This document shows, in pieces, positions 7,254-18,687 of a DNA stretch of 56,805 bases. Within the stretch, counting starts at the first letter, position 1; the number at the start of each line of letters is the position of its first letter. The DNA is from an uncultured Prevotellaceae bacterium. Its GTDB lineage: Bacteria > Bacteroidota > Bacteroidia > Bacteroidales > Bacteroidaceae. Under the pieces are notes generated by a model that was not told the DNA's origin, did no database searches, and saw only the letters and a list, made by a program, of their open reading frames with translations. The stretch spans positions 1 to 56,805 of the forward strand of contig CACYME010000032.1 in NCBI GenBank assembly GCA_902775475.1. The letters run 5' to 3'. Both the position numbers and the translations under genes were made by a program.

Positions 7254-7329
7254 TTTTCTTTCTACTGCAACTATATGCAATGACTATTGTTATTCTGTTA
7301 TTTATATTCTTTACAACGGAAGTAAATGC

Positions 7330-9939
7330 TTATTTATTGCTTGCGATGCGAAATAATTTCACGGTTGAGTTCAACCCGCTGGGCATCGGCTCCCACTGGT
7401 CGTAGAGCGTCTTCTTGTAGTTGATGTCTACTACGTTGATTTCTTCCATCTTGCGCCACTGAACGCCCTGACGGTCCAGCTCGCTGATACGGTTGGCAGG
7501 CAGGTTGGTCACTTCTATGCGAAGCTCGTTCTCCCCCACCCGCAGGGCTCCCTTCGTGTCGAGGATGAAGGGCACGGCCCAGGCACAGCCGATGAACTGG
7601 CCGTTGATATACACACGGGCCGACTCTCGCACGTCGCCCAGGTCTATCATCCAGGGGCCTGCGGGGTCTTCCTTCTTCGACATCTTGAACTTGGTGGTGT
7701 AGACGCCGGTGCCCATCGTCACCTGTGTCTGCTCGTCGAGCGACTCCCAGGTCTGGAGCCGGCTCAGCTGATAGGTATTCTCCACCTTCGGAGCCTCCTC
7801 GGTGAACGAAAGTGTCCAGGGACCTTCGATGATGATGTCGTTCCACTGTGACTTGTCGCCGGTCGTGTGCGCCTTCTCGCTGAAGGAAACAGGCTCGTCA
7901 TAGGTCTGAAGAATCATCGACTCTCCACTGCGCAGACAGATGTTCAGGCGCTGGCCGTCAGCATTTGCGGGGGTGATTTCGCCATTGAGCGGATTGAACC
8001 ACACGGCACTCTTGAAGGGCACTGCCAGCGTGACGGTCTGGCTGATGTCCTGCGGCGTGAGGTTAGCCATGAAATAATGGTAGCCGTTGGCATTCCTGCG
8101 ACGAATGGCCTTCAGGCCCAGCTGTGTCTTCATCTGCTCTGGCTTGGCGGCACGGACCATCTCTGCGGCATCGATGCCGTACATGATGTGTGCGCCCTGC
8201 CGTTTCAGCGCCTCGATGTGCTGTTTCACCGCCTCGGGCATGTTCCCGCTGCCAGGAATGATGAGCCCCTTGTAGCACGTTCCGCCACAAGTGACGAGCT
8301 GTCCGTTCTGGCAAGTGGTCTGCATCAGCAGGCGTTCTGAGACGTAGTCGCAGTCGAAGCCGGCCTTGTCGATGTCGAGGATGGTCTGCCTGAACTCCGG
8401 CATCAGCTTGCCCATCGCATGAATGGAGAACTGCATCAGCAGCTTGCCGTTGGGTTTTTTCCAGGCATCGCGCACGGGCACCAGCACCAGGAAGTCGTTG
8501 TCGGGCTGTCCCCACTGCAGGAAGCTCTGGCAGCGCTCAACATACTGCATAAAATAAGGTGCATCGCGCCAGATGCTATTCGTCGGACTCATGTCAATCG
8601 AGGCATAGAACTTCCACCCAGGCCACTCGTCGTCCTTGGGCGAGTAGCAGGTGCCATGGAAGAACATGTGGTTCACGCCAGCGCAGAACATCAGGTCGAG
8701 GTCGGGCTTCAGCTGCGAGAGACTGGTGCGGAAATGCTCCGTCAACCAGGTGAAAGTCTCGCTGCTGGTGAAGGGTTTTCCGCATACATGGGCTGCCGAC
8801 GGTGCATATTTGAACATCGAGTAGTCCGAGTCGTTCTTGCGCGTCTTTCCGGGGTCTTTACGCAGCCCTTTGATGCCAAGGTCGCTCAGTCCGAAGCCTT
8901 CAATCTCAGGTATATCCACGGCAGCATAGCAGTCGATGAGGTTAGCGGGAGAGCCGTGAGCCTGGTTGCGGGTGACGGCCCCATGCCGGTGTGCCCATGC
9001 CGTCCACTGGTTGGTGAAGTTCTCCAGCAGCAGGTCGCCAAGCGTCTCGCGGTAGTCGCTCAGCACCTTCGGTTCCAGTGCTATCAGCTCGGGCAGATGT
9101 TCCTCCAGCTTATAGCCGCGACGCGCTTCAAACTCTTTCAGCAGCGTGGGCGTCCACGTGGCGGCCTCCACCTCGTAGGAGTCGTTGAAGAACGTGTGAG
9201 GATAAGGAGTGTGCGTGCGCTCAAAAGCCTGTTCAATATGTTTCAGATAGTTGGCCACGGCATTCTTGTCGAAATGGTCTATCACCAAGCCCTCGCCGCC
9301 GGGAGCAGCGCGCTTCACCTTCATGACGCCATACTTCACATAGAGGGCGACAACTTTCTGGGGTTGAGATTTGAAATTTGAGATTTGAGATTTATCAAGA
9401 GACAGCTTACCATCTTTTACGCAATCGGTTACGTCGATGACCTGACCGTCGTTGCCGTAGAGCATCACCTTGTCGAGGAAGGCGTTCTTCTGTTCCTTCT
9501 CTGGCGCAGAAATATCTAAATCAGCTACCTCGCCCGAAAGCTCCTTCTCTACAAACACAGCCTTGCAGGCACTCTCCTTCAGCGGCACCCACGGGCCACC
9601 GAAGGGCCAGCCGGTACCTGTAGCCATATCGAGCTCGACGCCATTCTGCCGACACTGCTCCTGCGTGTAGCGAAGCATCTCCATCCACTTGTCGCTGAGA
9701 TACTCGATGTTGTTGGCCTGATTACCCTGCACGCCATAGATAGGGGTAATCTCCACGGCACCGATGCCATGCCTGGCATACTCCTGCAAGTTCCACTGCA
9801 GATTCTCCTTGTCCACTGCCGAGCCCAGCCACCACCAGCGGGCACCAGCCTTAGCCTCCGTGGCCGGTGTAGGCCAGCTCTGTGCAAAGGCACCAGTGCA
9901 AAGGGCTGCAAATGCTATTGTTGAAAGAAACTTTTTCAT
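7330..9939 (-). CDS. Glycoside hydrolase family 106-like alpha-L-rhamnosidase
   Basis: 869 residues with a cleavable signal peptide (MKKFLSTIAFAALCTGAFAQ). The opening AGARWWWLGSAVDKENLQWNLQEYARHG and the LDMATGTGWPFGGPWVP block are typical of GH106, an inverting family that removes alpha-L-rhamnose from pectin side chains, notably rhamnogalacturonans. A galactose-binding-like beta-sandwich (DLGDVRESARVYINGQ) closes the protein. The start was set at MKKFL, where the signal peptide begins. It lies 36 bp behind the CE12 esterase, very likely in one transcript. Oddity: at 9364-9393 a run of TTGAGAT-type heptamers has entered the gene in frame and encodes SQISNFKSQPQ, which looks foreign to the fold. 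Confidence 0.85.
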   Translation of the reverse strand: MKKFLSTIAFAALCTGAFAQSWPTPATEAKAGARWWWLGSAVDKENLQWNLQEYARHGIGAVEITPIYGVQGNQANNIEYLSDKWMEMLRYTQEQCRQNGVELDMATGTGWPFGGPWVPLKESACKAVFVEKELSGEVADLDISAPEKEQKNAFLDKVMLYGNDGQVIDVTDCVKDGKLSLDKSQISNFKSQPQKVVALYVKYGVMKVKRAAPGGEGLVIDHFDKNAVANYLKHIEQAFERTHTPYPHTFFNDSYEVEAATWTPTLLKEFEARRGYKLEEHLPELIALEPKVLSDYRETLGDLLLENFTNQWTAWAHRHGAVTRNQAHGSPANLIDCYAAVDIPEIEGFGLSDLGIKGLRKDPGKTRKNDSDYSMFKYAPSAAHVCGKPFTSSETFTWLTEHFRTSLSQLKPDLDLMFCAGVNHMFFHGTCYSPKDDEWPGWKFYASIDMSPTNSIWRDAPYFMQYVERCQSFLQWGQPDNDFLVLVPVRDAWKKPNGKLLMQFSIHAMGKLMPEFRQTILDIDKAGFDCDYVSERLLMQTTCQNGQLVTCGGTCYKGLIIPGSGNMPEAVKQHIEALKRQGAHIMYGIDAAEMVRAAKPEQMKTQLGLKAIRRRNANGYHYFMANLTPQDISQTVTLAVPFKSAVWFNPLNGEITPANADGQRLNICLRSGESMILQTYDEPVSFSEKAHTTGDKSQWNDIIIEGPWTLSFTEEAPKVENTYQLSRLQTWESLDEQTQVTMGTGVYTTKFKMSKKEDPAGPWMIDLGDVRESARVYINGQFIGCAWAVPFILDTKGALRVGENELRIEVTNLPANRISELDRQGVQWRKMEEINVVDINYKKTLYDQWEPMPSGLNSTVKLFRIASNK
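9364..9393. repeat. In-frame degenerate heptamer repeat inside GH106
   Basis: Four imperfect TTGAGAT / TTGAAAT heptamers in a row, on a GC-rich coding background. The same motif type occurs in the galE upstream gap (12527-12561). The frame is kept. Confidence 0.7.
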
Positions 9940-9975
9940 TTTACGTTCTGTCTTGGGCATCTAAAGAAGTGTGAA

Positions 9976-11223
9976 TCAGTTGCCATCGGGTTTCACCACG
10001 TCGGCATTGCGAGCCGGTGCCCACTGGAAAGTATTCCAGTCGTCGGGCTGAGCGGGGTCGAAGTCTTGCCAGTCAGGGCGCAGGAACTTCACCAGGGGGA
10101 GGTTGAGCTGCTTCATACCCATGACCACGCACTTGGCCACTTGGCTGGCGCCATACGGGTTGAAGTGGGTATTGTCGGCCAGCGCCTTCGGCTGCCCGGG
10201 GAAGGTATTTGCAGGATAGTGAACCAAGGCACGCTTGGAATCCTCGAAGCCGAGCGTCTCGAAGAGTACCTTCGTCATCTGGTTCAGGTCAATCAGGGGC
10301 ACACGCTCACGCTCGGCCACCATTTTCATGGCAGCGGGGAAGTCGCCGTGCGTGTTCTTGAGGGTCTTGTTGTCGTCGTTAAAGGCACGGCGCTGCGTCG
10401 GTGTGCAGAACACGATTTCTGCGCCCTTGGCCCGCACCTCATCAACGAAAATCTTCAGCTGGTATTGATAGTGATACCAGGCACCATCGCCGGGGCGCTT
10501 CTCCTTCTCGTCATTGTGGCCAAACTCCACAAAGACATAGTCGCCCTTCTTCAGCGTCTGCAGGATCTTGTCTAAACGATAGGATCCAATGAACGTTCGA
10601 GCCGTCAGCCCGCTCTCAGCATGGTTGCTGACGGCCACCTCCGGGCCAAACCATCGTGTGATTAGTTGTCCCCATGACGCCCAGGGCTCGTTGGCCTGGT
10701 CCACCACGGTGGAATTGCCACAGAGATAGATGGTGGGCACGTCGACAGGCTCAATGTGAATGCTACGCACAGCAGGCTGCGGACCGTTGAACTCCAGCGT
10801 CAGCTTCTCGTCCCATGTCAGGTACTCCTTTTCGCGGTCCTTAATCTTTACTCGCTTGTCGCCCTCGATGAGTGTCGAGCGCTTGTTCACCACGAACTCC
10901 ACCACCTGCGTATCCTTCTTCTTCGGGGTCAGAATGTTGTCCATCATCAGGCGGCGTCCCTCGGCACGCACCGTCGTGTTGCCATTCTTCACACCGCCCA
11001 GTTCCACGCGTACCCGATAGTTGCCGTCGGGAACAGCTACAGAGAAATAGAAGGGTTCAGCGGTGGGTTTCTTCACGCTGGGGGCTGGCAAGATGTCATA
11101 GCCATAGCCATCCTGCACATTATAAATAGGCAAGGCTTTCGTCAGGTCGAAGTCGAAAGTCTGTGCCATCATCATGGTTGGAATCATGGCCACCACGGCC
11201 ATCCACATTCTCTTCATTCTCAT
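9976..11223 (-). CDS. SGNH-hydrolase, rhamnogalacturonan acetylesterase (CE12-like)
   Basis: 415 residues. Signal peptide MKRMWMAVVAMIPTMMMAQ, an N-terminal beta-sandwich (about 20-150), then the SGNH catalytic domain: block I YLCGNSTVVD with the nucleophile Ser, the block II glycine in SGLTA, block III FGHNDEK, and block V DNTHFNPYGA with catalytic Asp and His. The family removes acetyl groups from rhamnogalacturonan I. Placed directly before GH106 in the same direction, it would deacetylate the backbone or side chains so that the rhamnosidase can act. It has its own -33/-7 promoter. No SusC/SusD pair is in the window, so this is not a complete polysaccharide utilisation locus as seen here. 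Confidence 0.87.
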   Translation of the reverse strand: MRMKRMWMAVVAMIPTMMMAQTFDFDLTKALPIYNVQDGYGYDILPAPSVKKPTAEPFYFSVAVPDGNYRVRVELGGVKNGNTTVRAEGRRLMMDNILTPKKKDTQVVEFVVNKRSTLIEGDKRVKIKDREKEYLTWDEKLTLEFNGPQPAVRSIHIEPVDVPTIYLCGNSTVVDQANEPWASWGQLITRWFGPEVAVSNHAESGLTARTFIGSYRLDKILQTLKKGDYVFVEFGHNDEKEKRPGDGAWYHYQYQLKIFVDEVRAKGAEIVFCTPTQRRAFNDDNKTLKNTHGDFPAAMKMVAERERVPLIDLNQMTKVLFETLGFEDSKRALVHYPANTFPGQPKALADNTHFNPYGASQVAKCVVMGMKQLNLPLVKFLRPDWQDFDPAQPDDWNTFQWAPARNADVVKPDGN

Positions 11224-11256
11224 AGTTTTCTTTTAAGAGTAGTTTGTTTGGTTTTG

Positions 11257-11288
11257 CAAAAGTAGAGTTTTTTTCCCAAACGACCAAA
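11257..11288 (-). promoter_or_regulatory. Promoter of the CE12-GH106 operon
   Basis: TACTTTTG (-7) with TTTG 20 bp upstream on the minus strand, 33 bp before the CE12 start. Confidence 0.75.
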
Positions 11289-11400
11289 CGGAACAGGAAG
11301 AAAATACTATAAAATACGGAATCCATCTTCGTTTTTTGACATTTGTCTATCAATCAGCCCGTTTTACCCCCAACACCTTTGCCAGTCAGGCATGCAAAAT

Positions 11401-11427
11401 GGGCTCCCGATATCACATCGGAAGCCC
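11401..11427. other. Hairpin downstream of galE
   Basis: GGGCTCCCGAT / ATCGGAAGCCC arms around ATCAC. It has no T-tract and lies beyond the galE terminator, possibly a second terminator or mRNA 3'-end stabiliser. Confidence 0.5.
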
Positions 11428-11442
11428 ACCACAACACAAACA

Positions 11443-11467
11443 CAAAAATCAGTCTCTTCTGAGACTG
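11443..11467 (-). terminator. galE terminator
   Basis: On the minus strand CAGTCTC-AGAA-GAGACTG is followed by ATTTTTGTG, 19 bp after the galE stop. Confidence 0.85.
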
Positions 11468-11485
11468 TATAGTTTACAGCCAGTC

Positions 11486-12526
11486 TTACTGAATGCCGTC
11501 CTCACGGAGCTTCTGCTGCCAGCGCCATGCGCTCTTCAGAACCTCCTCGGTGGGTGTGTCGGCCTTCCAGCCCAGCACCTTGTTGGCCTTGTCGACGTTG
11601 CCCCATACCTGCTCGATGTCGCCCTCGCGGCGGGGGGCATACTCCCAGTTGAGCTTCACGCCGGTGGCCTTCTCGAATCCCTCGACGACTTCAAGGGTTG
11701 AGAGTCCGCGACCGGTGCCGATGTTGAACACCTCCACGGCGTCGGTGTCGGGCTGGTCGAGCACGCGCTCCATGGCCTTCACGTGGGCCTTGGCCAGGTC
11801 TACCACGTAGATGTAGTCGCGTATGCAGGTGTGGTCGGGGGTGTTATAGTCGTTGCCGAAAATCTTCAGCTGCTTGCGGATGCCAATGGCAGTCTGCGTT
11901 ACGAAGGGGATGAGGTTCATGGGCACGCCGTTAGGCAGCTCGCCGATGAGTGCCGAGGGATGGGCGCCAATGGGGTTGAAGTAGCGCAGGATGATGCTCT
12001 TGATGGGTGCGCCGCTGTGGATGTAGTCCTGAATGATTTCCTCGTTGATCTGCTTCGTGTTGCCGTAGGGGCTGAGGGCCTTCTGGATGGGAGCCTCCTC
12101 GGTGACGGGCAGGTTCTCCTTCGTGGGCTGCCCGTAGACGGTGCACGAGCTGGAGAAGATGATGCCCTTCACCTGGTACTTCGGCATGAGCTCCAGCAGG
12201 TTGATGAGCGAGGTGATGTTGTTGCGGTAGTAGAGCAGCGGCTTCTCCACGCTCTCGCCCACGGCTTTCGATGCGGCGAAGTGGATGATGCCCTCTATCT
12301 TCGGGTACTTTCGGAAGACGCCCTCCAGCGCCTCCATGTCGCAGCAGTCCACCTGCTCGAAGGCGGGCCTGACGCCGGTAATCTTCTCGATGCCGTCGAC
12401 GACGGCGGCGTTGCTGTTCGACAGGTTGTCGATGATGACCACTTCGTAGCCTGCCTCCTGCAGCTCTACGGTGGTGTGGCTCCCGATGAAGCCGGTGCCA
12501 CCCGTCACAAGAATCGTTTGTTTCAT
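11486..12526 (-). CDS. galE: UDP-glucose 4-epimerase
   Basis: 346 residues, an extended short-chain dehydrogenase. NAD-binding GGTGFIGSH is at residues 9-17, the active-site Ser/Tyr/Lys lie in FSSSCTVYGQP and SPYGNTKQ, and the C-terminal substrate domain (RDYIYVVDLAKAH, NIGTGRGLSTLEVV, RREGDIEQVW) is complete. It interconverts UDP-glucose and UDP-galactose for galactose use and for surface glycans. The start at MKQTIL was chosen because the 14 extra residues of the longer frame (LTFQTSNFNSQIY) are encoded by a degenerate TTTGAGA repeat. The ABC-F gene lies just upstream in the same direction. Confidence 0.95.
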   Translation of the reverse strand: MKQTILVTGGTGFIGSHTTVELQEAGYEVVIIDNLSNSNAAVVDGIEKITGVRPAFEQVDCCDMEALEGVFRKYPKIEGIIHFAASKAVGESVEKPLLYYRNNITSLINLLELMPKYQVKGIIFSSSCTVYGQPTKENLPVTEEAPIQKALSPYGNTKQINEEIIQDYIHSGAPIKSIILRYFNPIGAHPSALIGELPNGVPMNLIPFVTQTAIGIRKQLKIFGNDYNTPDHTCIRDYIYVVDLAKAHVKAMERVLDQPDTDAVEVFNIGTGRGLSTLEVVEGFEKATGVKLNWEYAPRREGDIEQVWGNVDKANKVLGWKADTPTEEVLKSAWRWQQKLREDGIQ

Positions 12527-12561
12527 GTAGATTTGAGAATTGAAGTTTGAGGTTTGAAATG
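12527..12561. repeat. Degenerate TTTGAGA repeat between ABC-F gene and galE
   Basis: A row of TTTGAGAA / TTGAAGT / TTTGAGGT / TTTGAAAT units. It belongs to the same class as the in-frame run in GH106 and falsely extends the galE frame. Confidence 0.6.
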
Positions 12562-12567
12562 TGAGCA

Positions 12568-14181
<1,614 letters not shown>

Positions 14182-14185
14182 CTAT

Positions 14186-14236
14186 TTATTTACGATTTAC
14201 GGATTTACAGATTTACGATTTACGGATTTACGATTT
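14186..14236. repeat. Tandem GATTTACG repeat in the ABC-F leader
   Basis: Six or so imperfect copies of GATTTACG / GATTTACA lie between promoter and start codon, so they would be transcribed into the 5' leader. Copy-number change could alter leader length. Confidence 0.75.
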
Positions 14237-14264
14237 CTTGATTAACACTTTTCGAATTGGTTTG

Positions 14265-14272
14265 CAAAGATA
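14265..14272 (-). promoter_or_regulatory. Promoter -7 box, ABC-F gene
   Basis: TATCTTTG followed by CAAACC on the minus strand, 83 bp before the start codon. Confidence 0.65.
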
Positions 14273-14358
14273 GCAAAAAAAATCCTTATTAGGAAGAAAA
14301 AGGAGCGAAAGTTTGAAAAAAGTTGGAAAGGGGAGGCAAAAAAGCAGTCATTGTCCGC

Positions 14359-14383
14359 AAAAATCCACCAACGGCGGATTTTT
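14359..14383. terminator. Terminator after the EamA transporter
   Basis: AAAAATCCACC / GGCGGATTTTT stem with a 3-nt loop and a symmetric A/T end, 46 bp after the transporter stop. Direct repeats of GTCCGC flank it and a second TCCGC / GCGGA unit follows. Confidence 0.75.
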
Positions 14384-14429
14384 GTCCGCTATTGGCGGAT
14401 TATTATCCGACATGGGCAGATTTTCGGCG

Positions 14430-15344
14430 TCAGCTACCGATGTAGAGGCAGAGCATGCCCAGGAGCACCAGTGCCAGGTCGAGGGCCTTGGCACGCAGGT
14501 TCTTCTCATGAAAGAACAGGGCACCACAGACGAAGCTGACCACCACAGAGCCACGGCGAATCATCGACACAATGCTGATCATGGCCGATGGCAGCGACAG
14601 CGAATAGAAGTACATGAAGTCGGCCGTGGAGAGAAAGAGGCTGATGCCCAGGATGGCCCAGTCCCAGCGGAAGGGTGACGTCTGCCGGCGCTTGGGCCAC
14701 CACAGCAGCAGAAGCATGGCGAGCATCATGAAGCACTGGTAGATGTTGTACCACGACTGCACCAGCATGCGGTCGAGGCCTACCCCACCCTCGCTCACGG
14801 GGGCCATCAGGTATTTATCGTAGAGTCCGCTCAGCGCCCCCAGCGCCGCCGAGCCCACAATCATGTAAATCCAGTGGTCGTGCTTGAAGTCGATGCCCTC
14901 CTTACGCCCGCTACGGCTCAGTAGGAAGAACGAAACCACGGCCAGCAGCACGCCAGCCCACTGCCACAGGTTGAGCCGCTCGCCAAAGAACAGCAGGGCG
15001 CCCACAAGCACCATCACGGGGCGCGTGGCGTTGATGGGACCCACGATGGTGAGCGGCAGGTGCTTCATGCCAAAATAGCCCAGCACCCAGCTGCTCAGCA
15101 CGATGACGGCCTTCAGCACAATGTAGCGATGCTCGGCCCAAGTGCCGCTGCCCACCTGGAAGATGGTGCCCTCAAGGCAGCTGGTAGTGCTGCTCAAAAT
15201 GATGAAAGGCAGGAAGATGAGCGACGAGAAGAGGGTGTTCAGGAAGAGCACGGGCAGCACGGCGTTGTCCTTCAGGCTCTTCTTCTTCAACGAGTCGTAG
15301 ACGCCCAGGAAGGCGGCAGAGAGGAATGCAAGTATCAACCACAT
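14430..15344 (-). CDS. EamA/DMT-family transporter
   Basis: 304 residues with about ten hydrophobic helices arranged as two EamA repeats; the motif GPINATRPVMVLVGALLFFGE in the first half recurs in degenerate form as RRGSVVVSFVCGALFFHEK in the second. Members export or exchange small metabolites across the inner membrane; the substrate cannot be told from sequence. It starts one base after the truA stop, so its ribosome binding site lies within truA and the two are probably coupled. Identity as a DMT transporter is firm, substrate unknown. Confidence 0.85.
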   Translation of the reverse strand: MWLILAFLSAAFLGVYDSLKKKSLKDNAVLPVLFLNTLFSSLIFLPFIILSSTTSCLEGTIFQVGSGTWAEHRYIVLKAVIVLSSWVLGYFGMKHLPLTIVGPINATRPVMVLVGALLFFGERLNLWQWAGVLLAVVSFFLLSRSGRKEGIDFKHDHWIYMIVGSAALGALSGLYDKYLMAPVSEGGVGLDRMLVQSWYNIYQCFMMLAMLLLLWWPKRRQTSPFRWDWAILGISLFLSTADFMYFYSLSLPSAMISIVSMIRRGSVVVSFVCGALFFHEKNLRAKALDLALVLLGMLCLYIGS

Positions 15345-15345
15345 G

Positions 15346-16143
15346 TCAAAGGAGTGCTGGATTGGAGGGTGGATAGTCTATGCGCTGAAGGAACAGGGCA
15401 TTGGCAGGCATCGACTCGCCGGCATCGGTGCGACGCTTACCCTCCACCACGCGGCGGAAGTCATCGAGGCTCAGGCGGCCACGCCCCACGTCGATGAGCG
15501 TACCCACGACGGCTCTCACCATGTTGCGCAGGAACCGGTTGGCCGTAATCTCAAACACCCATCGGCCTTCATCGAGTCTGCTCCACTCGGCCTTTGTCAC
15601 GTGGCAGAGCGTGGTCTTCACGTCGGCATGGCTCTTGCAGAAGGCGCCGAAGTCACAGTAGTCCAGCAGCATGGCCGCAGCCTCGTTCATTTTGTAAAAG
15701 TCGAGTGGATAGTGCAGCTCGCAGGAGTAGTGACGCTCGAAGGGCAGCTTCAGCGTGTGTATATAATAATAGTACGTGCGTGAAACGGCCGAGAAGCGGG
15801 CGTGCAGGTCGGGGGCTACGGGTTCTATCTTCTCGATGGCGATGTCCTGAGGCAGCAGGCGGTTCAGCTTGTAGGCCAGCTGGTTAACGTGGAGTGAAAA
15901 GTGAGAAGTGATGAGTGATGAGCGATCAGCGATGAGCGACGAGGGGTCTACGTCGAAGTGGGCCACCATCATGCGGGCATGTACCCCCGCATCGGTGCGG
16001 CCAGCCCCGGTCACGGCTATCTCTTGCCGCAACAGCAGCGAGAGTGCCCGTTGCAACTCACCCTGCACGGAGATGCCATTGGGCTGCACCTGCCAGCCGT
16101 GGAACCGTGTGCCGTCGTAGCTCAGAGTAATGAAATATCTCAT
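15346..16143 (-). CDS. truA: tRNA pseudouridine(38-40) synthase
   Basis: 265 residues. TruA makes pseudouridine at positions 38-40 of the tRNA anticodon arm. The catalytic Asp is D51 in GAGRTDAGVHA; YDGTRFHGWQVQPNGISVQGEL and NRFLRNMVRAVVGTLIDVGRG are the other family blocks. The start at MRYFIT was chosen as the family start; the promoter lies only 31 bp upstream. Oddity: about 20 residues (roughly 68-87, SSLIADRSSLITSHFSLH) are encoded by a degenerate GTGATGA repeat at 15892-15943 and separate two normally adjacent blocks (VAHFD and YKLNRLLPQDI). The frame is intact, so the enzyme may still work if the loop is exposed. Confidence 0.93.
   Translation of the reverse strand: MRYFITLSYDGTRFHGWQVQPNGISVQGELQRALSLLLRQEIAVTGAGRTDAGVHARMMVAHFDVDPSSLIADRSSLITSHFSLHVNQLAYKLNRLLPQDIAIEKIEPVAPDLHARFSAVSRTYYYYIHTLKLPFERHYSCELHYPLDFYKMNEAAAMLLDYCDFGAFCKSHADVKTTLCHVTKAEWSRLDEGRWVFEITANRFLRNMVRAVVGTLIDVGRGRLSLDDFRRVVEGKRRTDAGESMPANALFLQRIDYPPSNPALL
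15892..15943. repeat. In-frame degenerate repeat inside truA
   Basis: Imperfect AGTGATG / AGCGATG / AGTGAGA units. The encoded serine/leucine/isoleucine-rich segment has no counterpart in ordinary TruA. Confidence 0.75.
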
Positions 16144-16173
16144 GCTGTTCTTTTTACCTTTCTTTTCGGCGTG

Positions 16174-16204
16174 CAAAGGTAAATAATATTTGGCAAATGG
16201 CAAA
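16174..16204 (-). promoter_or_regulatory. Promoter of truA-EamA operon
   Basis: TACCTTTG with TTTG 19 bp upstream on the minus strand. Confidence 0.75.
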
Positions 16205-16273
16205 GGAAATCGGCTGTTTTTTTCTGCCAGAAAACTGCGCCGTTTTCATCTGCCAACGAGCCGTTTCCAACGG

Positions 16274-16311
16274 AAAACGGCACCGTTTCCATGTGGAAAC
16301 AGCGCCGTTTT
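16274..16311. terminator. Terminator after the pyrophosphatase gene
   Basis: An extended stem AAAACGGC-(ACC)-GTTTCC-ATGT-GGAAAC-(AGC)-GCCGTTTT, with T-tract in the gene's direction. Further CCGTTTTC / GGAAAACGG copies sit beside it, so several alternative hairpins can form. Confidence 0.85.
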
Positions 16312-16332
16312 TTCTTTCGCCGAAGGAGAGGC

Positions 16333-18525
<2,193 letters not shown>

Positions 18526-18577
18526 AAATCTATTAGGATTAAAATATGTAATAATGTTGTCTTTCTCTAATTACGCG

Positions 18578-18585
18578 CAAAATTA
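18578..18585 (-). promoter_or_regulatory. Promoter -7 box, hppA
   Basis: TAATTTTG followed by CGCG on the minus strand, 52 bp before the start. Confidence 0.6.
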
Positions 18586-18658
18586 CAAAAAAAAATGAAA
18601 AGAAGAAAGAAGTTTGAAGGTTTTTCTTTCAGATAGCTGTCAATTGGCAAATATTTCG

Positions 18659-18666
18659 TAACTTTG
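18659..18666 (+). promoter_or_regulatory. Promoter -7 box, ATP-grasp gene
   Basis: TAACTTTG followed by CACA, 21 bp before the chosen start. It is divergent from the hppA promoter. Confidence 0.65.
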
Positions 18667-18687
18667 CACACTCAATTTACAAAAACG

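Noticed and set aside
14359-14410. Iteron-like GTCCGC/GGCGGAT array after EamA
   Set aside because: Only a few units, dominated by a clear terminator stem.
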